Part shown: piece after piece, positions 58,137 through 64,000 of the stretch | How the letters are laid out: the number at the start of each line of letters is the position of its first letter | How positions within the stretch are numbered: the first letter of the stretch is position 1 | Origin: DASRJW01 sp964567755 | GTDB lineage: Bacteria; Krumholzibacteriota; Krumholzibacteriia; G020349025 | Direction of reading: 5' to 3' | Assembly: GCA_964567755.1 (NCBI GenBank) | Contig: CAZMNW010000041.1 | Span: 35,887-99,886, forward strand | DNA: 64,000 nucleotides | The notes under the pieces: model-generated | Databases searched by the model: none | Told to the model about the DNA's origin: nothing | The model's input: only the letters and a program-made list of their open reading frames with translations | Made by a program: the position numbers and the translations under genes

Positions 58137-59159
58137 TCAGAACTGCGCCAGGAAACGCACGTCGTTCTCGAGCAACAGACGCAAATCGTCGATGCCGTGT
58201 TTGAGCATGGCGATGCGATCCACCCCCATGCCGAAAGCGAAGCCCGTGACCTGCTCGGGGTCGTAGCCGGCGGCGGTGAAGACGTTGGGATGCACCATGC
58301 CCGCCCCCATGATCTCGATCCAGCCAGAGCCGCCACAGAGCTTGCAGCCGCGGCCGGCGCAGGCGAAACACGTCATGTCGACATCGACGCTGGGCTCGGT
58401 GAACGGGAAGTAATGCGGCTTGAAGCGAATGCGCGTCTCGTCTCCGAACATGCGGCGGCTGAAGTACGCGATGGTCGCCTTGAGGTCGACCATCGAAACG
58501 GCCTTGTCGACGTACAGACCTTCGAGCTGGTGGAATTCCGCCGCGTGCGTGGCGTCGATCTGCTCGTTGCGGTACACGCGCCCCGGGACCACGACCCGCA
58601 CTGGCGGTGGCTGTGCGCGCATGATGCGCACCTGCATGGGCGAGGTCTGCGTGCGCAGCAACAGGCGATCGTCGACGTAGAAAGTGTCCTGCAGGTCGCG
58701 CGCCGGATGGTTGGGCGGAAAGTTGAGCGCTTCGAAATTGTAGTACTCGAGTTCGACCTCGGGCCCGCTCGCCACCGAGAACCCGAGGCCGACGAAGATC
58801 GACTGCATTTCGTCGAGGACCTGACTCAAGATATGGGCGCGGCCCACCCATGGCCGGCGCCCCGGCAGCGATGCGTCGACATGGGGTACGACGGGGCGGC
58901 GGGCGGCACGTGCAACCCCGTCATGCATTGCCTGCAGCTCGTTCTTGAAAGCGTTGAGCAGCTGCCCGATCTCGGGGCGCTCGCTCGGGTCCGCGGTCGC
59001 AAGAGCGGCGAAGAGTTCCGCCACGGTGCCCTTGCGCCCGAGCCAACGCACCCGCCAACTCTCCAACGTGGCGGGCGTGGTGGCGGCAGCAAACTCCGCG
59101 CGCGCCGCGTCCTGGCCGCGGGCAATGCGCTCGCGCAGAGACTCTGGCGGCGCGCTCAC
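58137..59159 (-). CDS. pheS: Phenylalanyl-tRNA synthetase alpha subunit
   Basis: The catalytic subunit (340 residues) has an N-terminal coiled coil and the class II core: motif 1 around LGFSVASGPEVELEYYNFEALNFP, motif 2 (VVVPGRVYRNEQIDATHAAEFHQLEGLYVD region), and motif 3 (FAFGMGVDRIAMLKHGIDDLR). The FEPSV-like TEPSVDVDM and a Cys pair (CFACAGRGCKLCGG) are as in type II enzymes. The start is GTG 59159, 4 nt after rplT. Confidence 0.97.
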   Translation of the reverse strand: MSAPPESLRERIARGQDAARAEFAAATTPATLESWRVRWLGRKGTVAELFAALATADPSERPEIGQLLNAFKNELQAMHDGVARAARRPVVPHVDASLPGRRPWVGRAHILSQVLDEMQSIFVGLGFSVASGPEVELEYYNFEALNFPPNHPARDLQDTFYVDDRLLLRTQTSPMQVRIMRAQPPPVRVVVPGRVYRNEQIDATHAAEFHQLEGLYVDKAVSMVDLKATIAYFSRRMFGDETRIRFKPHYFPFTEPSVDVDMTCFACAGRGCKLCGGSGWIEIMGAGMVHPNVFTAAGYDPEQVTGFAFGMGVDRIAMLKHGIDDLRLLLENDVRFLAQF

Positions 59160-59163
59160 GACT

Positions 59164-59520
59164 TCAGCTCTGGGCTTGCTTGGCGGTTTCGACCAGCTTC
59201 TGGAATGCCTCGGCGTCGTTCACAGCCATCTCGGCCAGGACCTTGCGGTTGACCTCGATGTTGGACTGACGCAGGAGACTCATGAAGCTGTTGTAGGACA
59301 ACCCATTCAGCCGCGCCGCGGCGTTGATGCGCATGATCCACAGCCGGCGGAAGTCGCGCTTGCGCGCACGCCGGTCGCGGTACGCATAATTGAGGCCGCG
59401 CTCGACGGCTTCCTTGGCGATGCGGTACAGGCGGCTCTTGGCGCCGTAATAGCCCTCGGCCTGCTTGAGCAGCTTGCGGTGGCGCGCGCGCGCCGCGACA
59501 TTGTTGGTCGCACGTGGCAT
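59164..59520 (-). CDS. rplT: 50S ribosomal protein L20
   Basis: L20 (118 residues) is an early assembly protein of the large subunit: PRATNNVAARARHRKLLKQAEG, GAKSRLYRIAKEAVERGLNYAYRDRRARKRDFRRLWI (split), and the NGLSYNSFMSLLR domain. In Firmicutes and E. coli L20 also controls the infC/rpmI/rplT operon; the leader hairpin upstream of infC could serve this. GGGGAG precedes the ATG. Confidence 0.99.
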   Translation of the reverse strand: MPRATNNVAARARHRKLLKQAEGYYGAKSRLYRIAKEAVERGLNYAYRDRRARKRDFRRLWIMRINAAARLNGLSYNSFMSLLRQSNIEVNRKVLAEMAVNDAEAFQKLVETAKQAQS

Positions 59521-59531
59521 GTGTGACTCCC

Positions 59532-59726
59532 CTAGTCGTTGAGAAGCGCCTTCAACCGCTTCTCTTCTTCGGGCGCAATGAGCTGCGAACCACGCAGTCG
59601 TCGCTTCTGCTTGCGCGATTTGGAACTGAGCAAATGGCTATGGTAGGCCTTTTTGCGCTTCAGGCGGCCGCTGGCGGTGTGGCGCACCCGCTTGGCGAGA
59701 CCGCGATGCGTTTTCATCTTCGGCAC
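59532..59726 (-). CDS. rpmI: 50S ribosomal protein L35
   Basis: L35 is small (64 residues) and basic: PKMKTHRGLAKRVRHTASGR, KKAYHSHLLSSKSRKQKRRLRG. The start is GTG 59726 with GGAGG 7 nt upstream. It lies between infC and rplT as usual. Confidence 0.98.
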   Translation of the reverse strand: MPKMKTHRGLAKRVRHTASGRLKRKKAYHSHLLSSKSRKQKRRLRGSQLIAPEEEKRLKALLND

Positions 59727-59739
59727 CGGAGATCCTCCC

Positions 59740-60345
59740 TCAGCTCGACTCGGTCGCCGGTCGATCCGAGCTCGCCGCCGCAGGAGCCGGGCGCTTGGTC
59801 GCCTTGCCCTTGTTCGCGACCGGCATGAGCAGCAGCACCATGTTGCGGCCTTCCTGTCGCGCCGGAGCTTCGACTTTGCCGATGTCCTCTAGATCCGTCG
59901 CCAGCTGATCGAGGAGGTTGCGCCCGAGATCGAGGTGCGCCATTTCGCGGCCTCGAAACATGAGCGTGATCTTCACCTTGTCCCCTTGGGACAGGAACTC
60001 CTCGATGTGTCGTTTCTTGAACTCGTAATCGTGGGTCTCGATCTTCGGCCGCATCTTGATCTCTTTGACCACGACCTGATGCTGGCGCTTGCGCGCGACC
60101 TTGGCCTTCTTGGATTGTTCGTATTTCCACTTCCCGAAGTCGACGATGCGACAGACGGGCGGCTTTTCGGTCGGAGCAACCTCGACCAGGTCGAGGCCGA
60201 GCTCCTTCGCTTTGGCCAGGGCATCGCGCGTCTGCAGCACCCCGAGCTGCTGGCCGTCCTCGAGGATGACCCGCACCTCGCGTACGCCGATGCGCTCGTT
60301 GATGCGTGGTCCCCGCTCGCGGCTGGGAGCGCGCTCGCGAATCAT
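59740..60345 (-). CDS. infC: Translation initiation factor IF-3
   Basis: IF3 checks start-codon choice on the 30S subunit. The 201-residue product has the N domain (RINERIGVREVRVILEDGQQLGV), linker and C domain (IKMRPKIETHDYEFKKRHIEEFL, KVKITLMFRGREMAHLDLG). The frame begins ATG ATT. The AGGAGG Shine-Dalgarno is only 3 nt from the ATG but 6 nt from the ATT; since IF3 genes classically use AUU to let IF3 repress its own translation, initiation at the ATT is possible. C-terminal tail (KGKATKRPAPAAASSDRP) is family-variable. Confidence 0.98.
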   Translation of the reverse strand: MIRERAPSRERGPRINERIGVREVRVILEDGQQLGVLQTRDALAKAKELGLDLVEVAPTEKPPVCRIVDFGKWKYEQSKKAKVARKRQHQVVVKEIKMRPKIETHDYEFKKRHIEEFLSQGDKVKITLMFRGREMAHLDLGRNLLDQLATDLEDIGKVEAPARQEGRNMVLLLMPVANKGKATKRPAPAAASSDRPATESS

Positions 60346-60383
60346 CGACCTCCTAGGCCGGCGACGGTTCGCTCCGTCCTCCG

Positions 60384-60417
60384 GAAAATAAAAAAGGTAG
60401 GCGACGCGTCACCTACC
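60384..60417 (-). terminator. Terminator-like hairpin in the infC leader (attenuator)
   Basis: On the minus strand a 9-bp stem (GGTAGGTGA with TCGCCTACC, one G-U) and CGCG loop is followed by TTTTTTATTTTCC. It sits between the infC promoter and the infC ribosome site, so it should stop many transcripts before infC unless relieved. L20- or translation-dependent attenuation is the usual explanation for such leaders. Confidence 0.78.
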
Positions 60418-60530
60418 CCATGACGGCCCGAGGCCGATCTGGGCTCCGTTGGGAGACCCGGCAAGCTGCTGCGTGAGCGGCGCCGCCGGGTGGAAGGTGA
60501 CCCTTCGCTTGCCCGATTTTCGAACGCTGA

Positions 60531-60560
60531 GGAATACCGTGTGGGCGGTGACGTTGTCAA
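60531..60560 (-). promoter_or_regulatory. Promoter of the infC operon
   Basis: TTGACA (60555-60560, perfect -35) and TATTCC (60531-60536) are spaced 18 nt on the minus strand. Transcription would start near 60523, giving a leader of about 178 nt that includes the attenuator hairpin. Confidence 0.6.
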
Positions 60561-60577
60561 GACCAGGATTGGCCTCG

Positions 60578-60607
60578 TTGAGCCCATGGGAAGCCCTGGG
60601 GTAGGAT
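60578..60607 (+). promoter_or_regulatory. Candidate thrS promoter
   Basis: TTGAGC (60578-60583) and TAGGAT (60602-60607) are spaced 18 nt on the plus strand, followed by a 5' leader of about 45 nt and AGGAGG before the thrS ATG. It lies back-to-back with the infC promoter. Box matches are modest. Confidence 0.4.
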
Positions 60608-60661
60608 CCCATCATCGGCAGGAAGCCGTGGGGATGGAGAGAGCCAGCGAAAGGAGGAAAC

Positions 60662-62497
60662 ATGGCGCGGCTCGACGCGGATCCCGACCGCCAGACCGAT
60701 CCGCTGTATCGCCGGCGTCACAGCCTGGCGCACGTGCTCGCCCATGCAGTTCTCGAGATCCGTCCCGGGACGCAGCTTGGCTTCGGCCCCCCTGTCGACG
60801 ACGGCTTCTACTACGATTTCCTCTTCGCCGAGCCCCTCGACGACGATTCGCTGCGCGACATCGAGAAGCGCATGCGCAAGATCCTGGCGCGCCGGCTGCG
60901 TTTCGAACGCGAAGAGCATGATTTCCTTGCCGGCGTGCGGTTGCTCGAGGAGCAGGGACAGCCGTTCAAGGTCGAATATGCCCACGATCTGCACGCCGTC
61001 CAAGGCGTCGAGCGACTGAGCTTCTACCGCAGTGGCACCTTCATCGACATGTGCGAAGGTCCGCATGTGGAATCGACAAGCGAGATCCCATCGGATTCTT
61101 TCAAGCTCGACAGCATCGCCGGCGCCTACTGGCGCGGCAGCGAAAAAAACCCGATGATGACGCGCATCTACGGCCTTGCGTTCGCCAACCGCGAAGAGCT
61201 GGACCTGTTCCTGCAGAGGCGCGAGCTGGCGCGCCAACGCGATCACCGCAAGCTGGGCGCGGAGCTCGAGATCTTCATGATCAGCGACGAAATCGGGCGC
61301 GGCCTGCCACTGTGGCTGCCGAACGGCACGGTGTTGCGCGACGAGCTCGAGGCCCTGGCACGCGAGATGGAGTTTCGCGCCGGCTACCAGCGCGTGGCGA
61401 CACCGCACATCGGCAAGGGTCGCCTGTACGAAATCAGCGGCCATCTGCCCTATTACGCTGAATCCATGTTCCCACCGATGCAGCTCGAAGACGAAGAGCC
61501 GTACTACCTCAAGCCGATGAATTGCCCGCATCACCACACCATCTACGCCGCGCGACCGCGGAGCTATCGCGAGCTACCGCTGCGCCTGGCGGAGTACGGT
61601 GACGTCTATCGCTACGAGAAGAGCGGCCAGCTGGCGGGCCTGTTGCGCGTGCGCGGCATGAGCATGAACGATGCGCATATCTATTGTACGCTCGAGCAAG
61701 TGCACGCGGAGTTTCGCGCCGTCATCGAACTGCACCGGACGTACTACGAGATGTTCCGCTTGCACGATTTCTGGATGCGACTGTCGCTGCACTCGCCCGA
61801 CAAGGAAAAGTTCGTCAGTTCCGAGGAACGTTGGAGCGTCGCGGAAGAGATGGTGCGGGATGTGTTGCGCGAGCTCGCGCTCCCCTTCCAGGAGCACGTG
61901 GGGGAGGCCGCCTTCTACGGCCCCAAGGTCGACTACCAGGTGACGAATGTCATCGGTCGCGAGGAAACGGCGAGCACCGGGCAGCTCGACTTCGTCGGCC
62001 CCGAACGTTTCGGGCTCGAGTACGTGGCGTCGGACGGCTCGCGGCAGCGACCATGGATCATCCATCGCGCTCCGCTCGGCACCCACGAGCGCTTCATCGC
62101 CCTCCTGCTCGAGCATTTGGGCGGTGCCTTCCCGACCTGGATGGCGCCGGTGCAGGTCGCGATCATTCCGGTGTCCATGGGCGACGCCTTCCTCGACTTC
62201 GCGCGCAAGCTGCAACGCCAGTTGCACGACGAGCTCTTTCGCGTACGTCTCGAGGACGGCCAGGACAGTTTTGGCAAGAAAATCCGCAGCGCCGAAACAC
62301 AGAAGGTGCCCAATCTCTTCATCGTCGGCCAAAAGGAACTGGAGGCCGATGCAGTGACATGGCGGCGGCATGGCCACAGGCAGCATCAACCTTTCGTGCC
62401 GTCGACCGCGGCAGTCGAAGGCTTGAAACAGTTGCGCGCGCAGCGTCTGATGGATTGTTTCGCGGATGTCGAGGTCCCCGTCTGGTCGGGCCGGTGA
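60662..62497 (+). CDS. thrS: Threonyl-tRNA synthetase without TGS domain
   Basis: ThrS charges tRNA-Thr. The 611-residue product starts directly with the editing domain (HSLAHVLAHAV, HxxxH, and FIDMCEGPHV), then the class II catalytic core with the zinc-site ligands in MNCPHHHTIY (Cys), NDAHIYC (His) and HRAPLGTHERF (His), and the anticodon domain (VQVAIIPVSMGDAFLDFA). The N-terminal TGS domain of about 60 residues found in most bacterial ThrRS is absent. The usual GFTQDDAHIF segment reads GMSMNDAHIYCT. AGGAGG precedes the ATG. It is divergent from infC, whereas in most bacteria it is upstream in the same direction. Confidence 0.95.
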   Translation: MARLDADPDRQTDPLYRRRHSLAHVLAHAVLEIRPGTQLGFGPPVDDGFYYDFLFAEPLDDDSLRDIEKRMRKILARRLRFEREEHDFLAGVRLLEEQGQPFKVEYAHDLHAVQGVERLSFYRSGTFIDMCEGPHVESTSEIPSDSFKLDSIAGAYWRGSEKNPMMTRIYGLAFANREELDLFLQRRELARQRDHRKLGAELEIFMISDEIGRGLPLWLPNGTVLRDELEALAREMEFRAGYQRVATPHIGKGRLYEISGHLPYYAESMFPPMQLEDEEPYYLKPMNCPHHHTIYAARPRSYRELPLRLAEYGDVYRYEKSGQLAGLLRVRGMSMNDAHIYCTLEQVHAEFRAVIELHRTYYEMFRLHDFWMRLSLHSPDKEKFVSSEERWSVAEEMVRDVLRELALPFQEHVGEAAFYGPKVDYQVTNVIGREETASTGQLDFVGPERFGLEYVASDGSRQRPWIIHRAPLGTHERFIALLLEHLGGAFPTWMAPVQVAIIPVSMGDAFLDFARKLQRQLHDELFRVRLEDGQDSFGKKIRSAETQKVPNLFIVGQKELEADAVTWRRHGHRQHQPFVPSTAAVEGLKQLRAQRLMDCFADVEVPVWSGR

Positions 62498-63573
62498 TGC
62501 GCATGAAGGTGATTCTCATCTTCGCACTGGCGGCGCTGCTGTCGGTTGCCGGCGCATCGGCTCAGCCCGAGCGCACCGGAAGTGCTGCATCAGAACCGCC
62601 GAACCTCGTCGTCCTCGAGGGCAGCAGCTTCGCGGGACCGATGGCGCTGACGCATGCCGGCGTCGGCACGCCTCCCGAGCGTGGCGATGGTGCCCAAGCC
62701 GCGGCCGACTCGGCTCTGGCAGCGCTCCGTGCTGGCGCCTCGGCGCTCGACGCCTGCATCGCCGGGACCGTCGAGATGGAAGACGATCCGCGCTACAACG
62801 CCGGCACCGGCGCCAACATTCGCCTCGATGGCAAGACCATCCAGATGGATGCGTCGCTCATGACCAGCGATGGGCGCTTCGCCGCCGTGGCTGTCATCGA
62901 GCGCGTGCGCAACCCAATCCGCGTCGTGCGCAAGGTCCTCGACACGCCGCACCTCGTGCTGGCCGGCGCCGGCGCGACGCGATTCGCCCATCGGATGGGG
63001 TTCGAGGATGTCGTGCCCACCTGCCCGGAAGCGGAGGCCAAGTACGCGACGCGCCTGGCGCAAGTCCGCGACGCGCTCGGTCGCCCAGGCAGCGGCGAGT
63101 TCGACTGGCCGGCACATTGGAATTTCCCCAACCCGCTCCCGGAAGCGCTGCGCGATCTCGCCCGCGAGGGCGATACCGTGGGAACGCTGACGCGTGGCGG
63201 CGATGGACACTATGCGGCCACGCTTTCGACCGGCGGCACGTCCATCACTCTCTATGGTCGTGTCGGAGACGTGCCCGTTTACGGTGCCGGACTCTTTGCC
63301 GGCGCGCACGGCGCCGTGGCATGCACGGGACATGGCGAGGAAATCATTCGCCGAGCCACGGCGCGGAGTGTCTACATCAGCCTTTCCCAAGGGACTCCAG
63401 CGCGCGACGCCGCCGCGACGGCGGTGCGAGCGTTTCCTCCTGCCAGCGACATCGGGATCATTGTGCTGGCGTCGGATGGGTGGGCTGTGGCGGCAAATCG
63501 CACGATGGCCTTCGGCCTCGCCGGACCCGCACGCAGCACTCAGGCTCCAAACAAGGCGCCACGCACCAAGTAG
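62497..63573 (+). CDS. Secreted isoaspartyl peptidase/L-asparaginase (Ntn-hydrolase)
   Basis: A signal peptide (ILIFALAALLSVAGASA) precedes a plant-type asparaginase (358 residues). MEDDPRYNAGTGANIRLDG is the conserved N-terminal block; the nucleophile Thr is in EGDTVGTLTRG, where autocleavage should occur to give alpha and beta chains; the STGG loop binds substrate. The enzyme would release aspartate from isoaspartyl dipeptides or asparagine in the periplasm. ATG 62497 overlaps the thrS stop (TGATG); a GTG at 62494 and an ATG at 62503 are alternatives. Confidence 0.9.
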   Translation: MRMKVILIFALAALLSVAGASAQPERTGSAASEPPNLVVLEGSSFAGPMALTHAGVGTPPERGDGAQAAADSALAALRAGASALDACIAGTVEMEDDPRYNAGTGANIRLDGKTIQMDASLMTSDGRFAAVAVIERVRNPIRVVRKVLDTPHLVLAGAGATRFAHRMGFEDVVPTCPEAEAKYATRLAQVRDALGRPGSGEFDWPAHWNFPNPLPEALRDLAREGDTVGTLTRGGDGHYAATLSTGGTSITLYGRVGDVPVYGAGLFAGAHGAVACTGHGEEIIRRATARSVYISLSQGTPARDAAATAVRAFPPASDIGIIVLASDGWAVAANRTMAFGLAGPARSTQAPNKAPRTK

Positions 63574-63866
63574 TCGATCGCTTATCTTTGCTCCATCGCT
63601 CACGATTCGCGCGAACCGGGTACTCCCTGCCGCCTAATACAGTCGGAAGCATGTGCAATGCCCCGATTTTCAAGTCATGCATAGAGATCCACTCCTCTGG
63701 TTACATTCCAGCTCCAACGCTGGCCGATTTCTCCTGCGCAGTCTCCTCTCGTTTCTCCACCACATACCGAGCCCTTGGTCCCCGAGCCGCCAGAGGACAT
63801 CGAGCGGCGCTCTTCCCCGGCAACGCGCCAAGGTCCCGTGCTCGCCCTGCTGGTGATGGAATTCGC
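63574..63866. other. Intergenic stretch with no recognised gene
   Basis: Nothing convincing is found here on either strand. Frames are short, lack ribosome sites and do not resemble known proteins. This stretch separates the asparaginase gene from the repeat-bearing sequence at the window edge. Confidence 0.5.
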
Positions 63867-63950
63867 ATTATGCCGACTTCCGGATTATGCCGCGTAGGTG
63901 CGTTTGGCCCTTGAGGATGGCGGAGATCGTGCCGAGGAACGCGGCATAAT
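63867..63950. repeat. Short direct and inverted repeats, possible mobile-element end
   Basis: ATTATGCCG occurs at 63867-63875 and, extended as ATTATGCCGCG, at 63884-63894; the exact inverse CGCGGCATAAT lies at 63940-63950, overlapping the stop of the gene that runs off the window. An 11-bp perfect inverted repeat with a 45-bp spacer and an extra direct copy is the kind of structure found at the ends or attachment sites of tyrosine-recombinase elements. The type of element cannot be decided. Confidence 0.5.
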
Positions 63951-64000
63951 CAGAGCCCTTCCAGGAAGGCGAGTAGGGTATCGGGGGCCCGGTAGCGGTG
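63950..64000 (-). CDS. C-terminal end of an unidentified gene (partial)
   Basis: The minus strand ends with HRYRAPDTLLAFLEGL followed by TGA at 63950, in frame to the window edge. The tail reminds me of recombinase/transposase C-termini, and the adjoining inverted repeats fit such an element, but 16 residues are too few to name it. Confidence 0.4.
   Translation of the reverse strand, partial: HRYRAPDTLLAFLEGL

Noticed and set aside
60346..60661. T-box riboswitch for thrS
   Set aside because: The plus-strand leader is short and lacks the T-box GGTACCGCG and specifier features; the U-tract hairpin faces infC.

Overview
The window is high-GC, gene-dense bacterial chromosome with no phage or plasmid core. 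Several features suggest a Gram-negative FCB-type lineage, perhaps Eisenbacteria- or Krumholzibacteria-like: an LptE-type lipoprotein, a secreted M28 peptidase with a FlgD/sorting-type C-terminal domain, a long Chlamydia-style GreA, paired GH57 alpha-glucan enzymes with a DUF4912 protein, and two sigma-54 activators. The phylum is an inference from gene content.

Left part (1-22 kb), mostly minus strand: a Ser/Thr kinase-TPR protein cut by the window edge; a small membrane methyltransferase; a decayed ion/arsenite-type transporter; a DinB protein; a 72-bp tandem repeat block; a heparinase II/III-like protein; a DegP-type protease; a patatin; lptE-holA; a sigma-54 two-component pair (kinase and regulator overlapping by 29 nt) with a good -24/-12 promoter; a flippase-like membrane protein; a nucleotide-sugar epimerase; a diguanylate cyclase; two small membrane proteins; a secreted M28 peptidase; and pcm.

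Middle part (22-42 kb): a YgfK-like iron-sulfur protein without its FAD/NAD domain; a glycogen/alpha-glucan cluster (two GH57 proteins plus DUF4912); a CoA-binding protein; a structured intergenic region that looks like an unrecognised small RNA with a perfect intrinsic terminator; a second sigma-54 activator; a GNAT acetyltransferase; an M28 membrane peptidase overlapping citrate synthase; a GT-C/TPR membrane protein; the long GreA; a ferritin-like protein; and a secreted beta-helix protein.

Right part (42-60 kb) is one minus-strand housekeeping block: infC-rpmI-rplT-pheS-pheT-zapB-like-zapA-(6S RNA)-folD-xseA-xseB-ispA-dxs-nadK-trpE-trpG-trpD-trpC-trpF-trpB, then tRNA-Arg(CCG) and cutA. Many junctions are ATGA overlaps, so translational coupling is likely. 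The trp set lacks trpA here. The 6S RNA (54824-55012) is supported by a 14-bp closing stem, a length of 189 nt and its position next to zapA. The infC operon has a promoter, a leader of about 180 nt and an internal terminator-like hairpin, so attenuation is likely. thrS, usually upstream of infC in the same direction, is divergent here and lacks the TGS domain. A secreted Ntn-type asparaginase follows it. The last 130 bases carry short repeats and the C-terminal 16 codons of an unidentified minus-strand gene, perhaps the edge of a mobile element.
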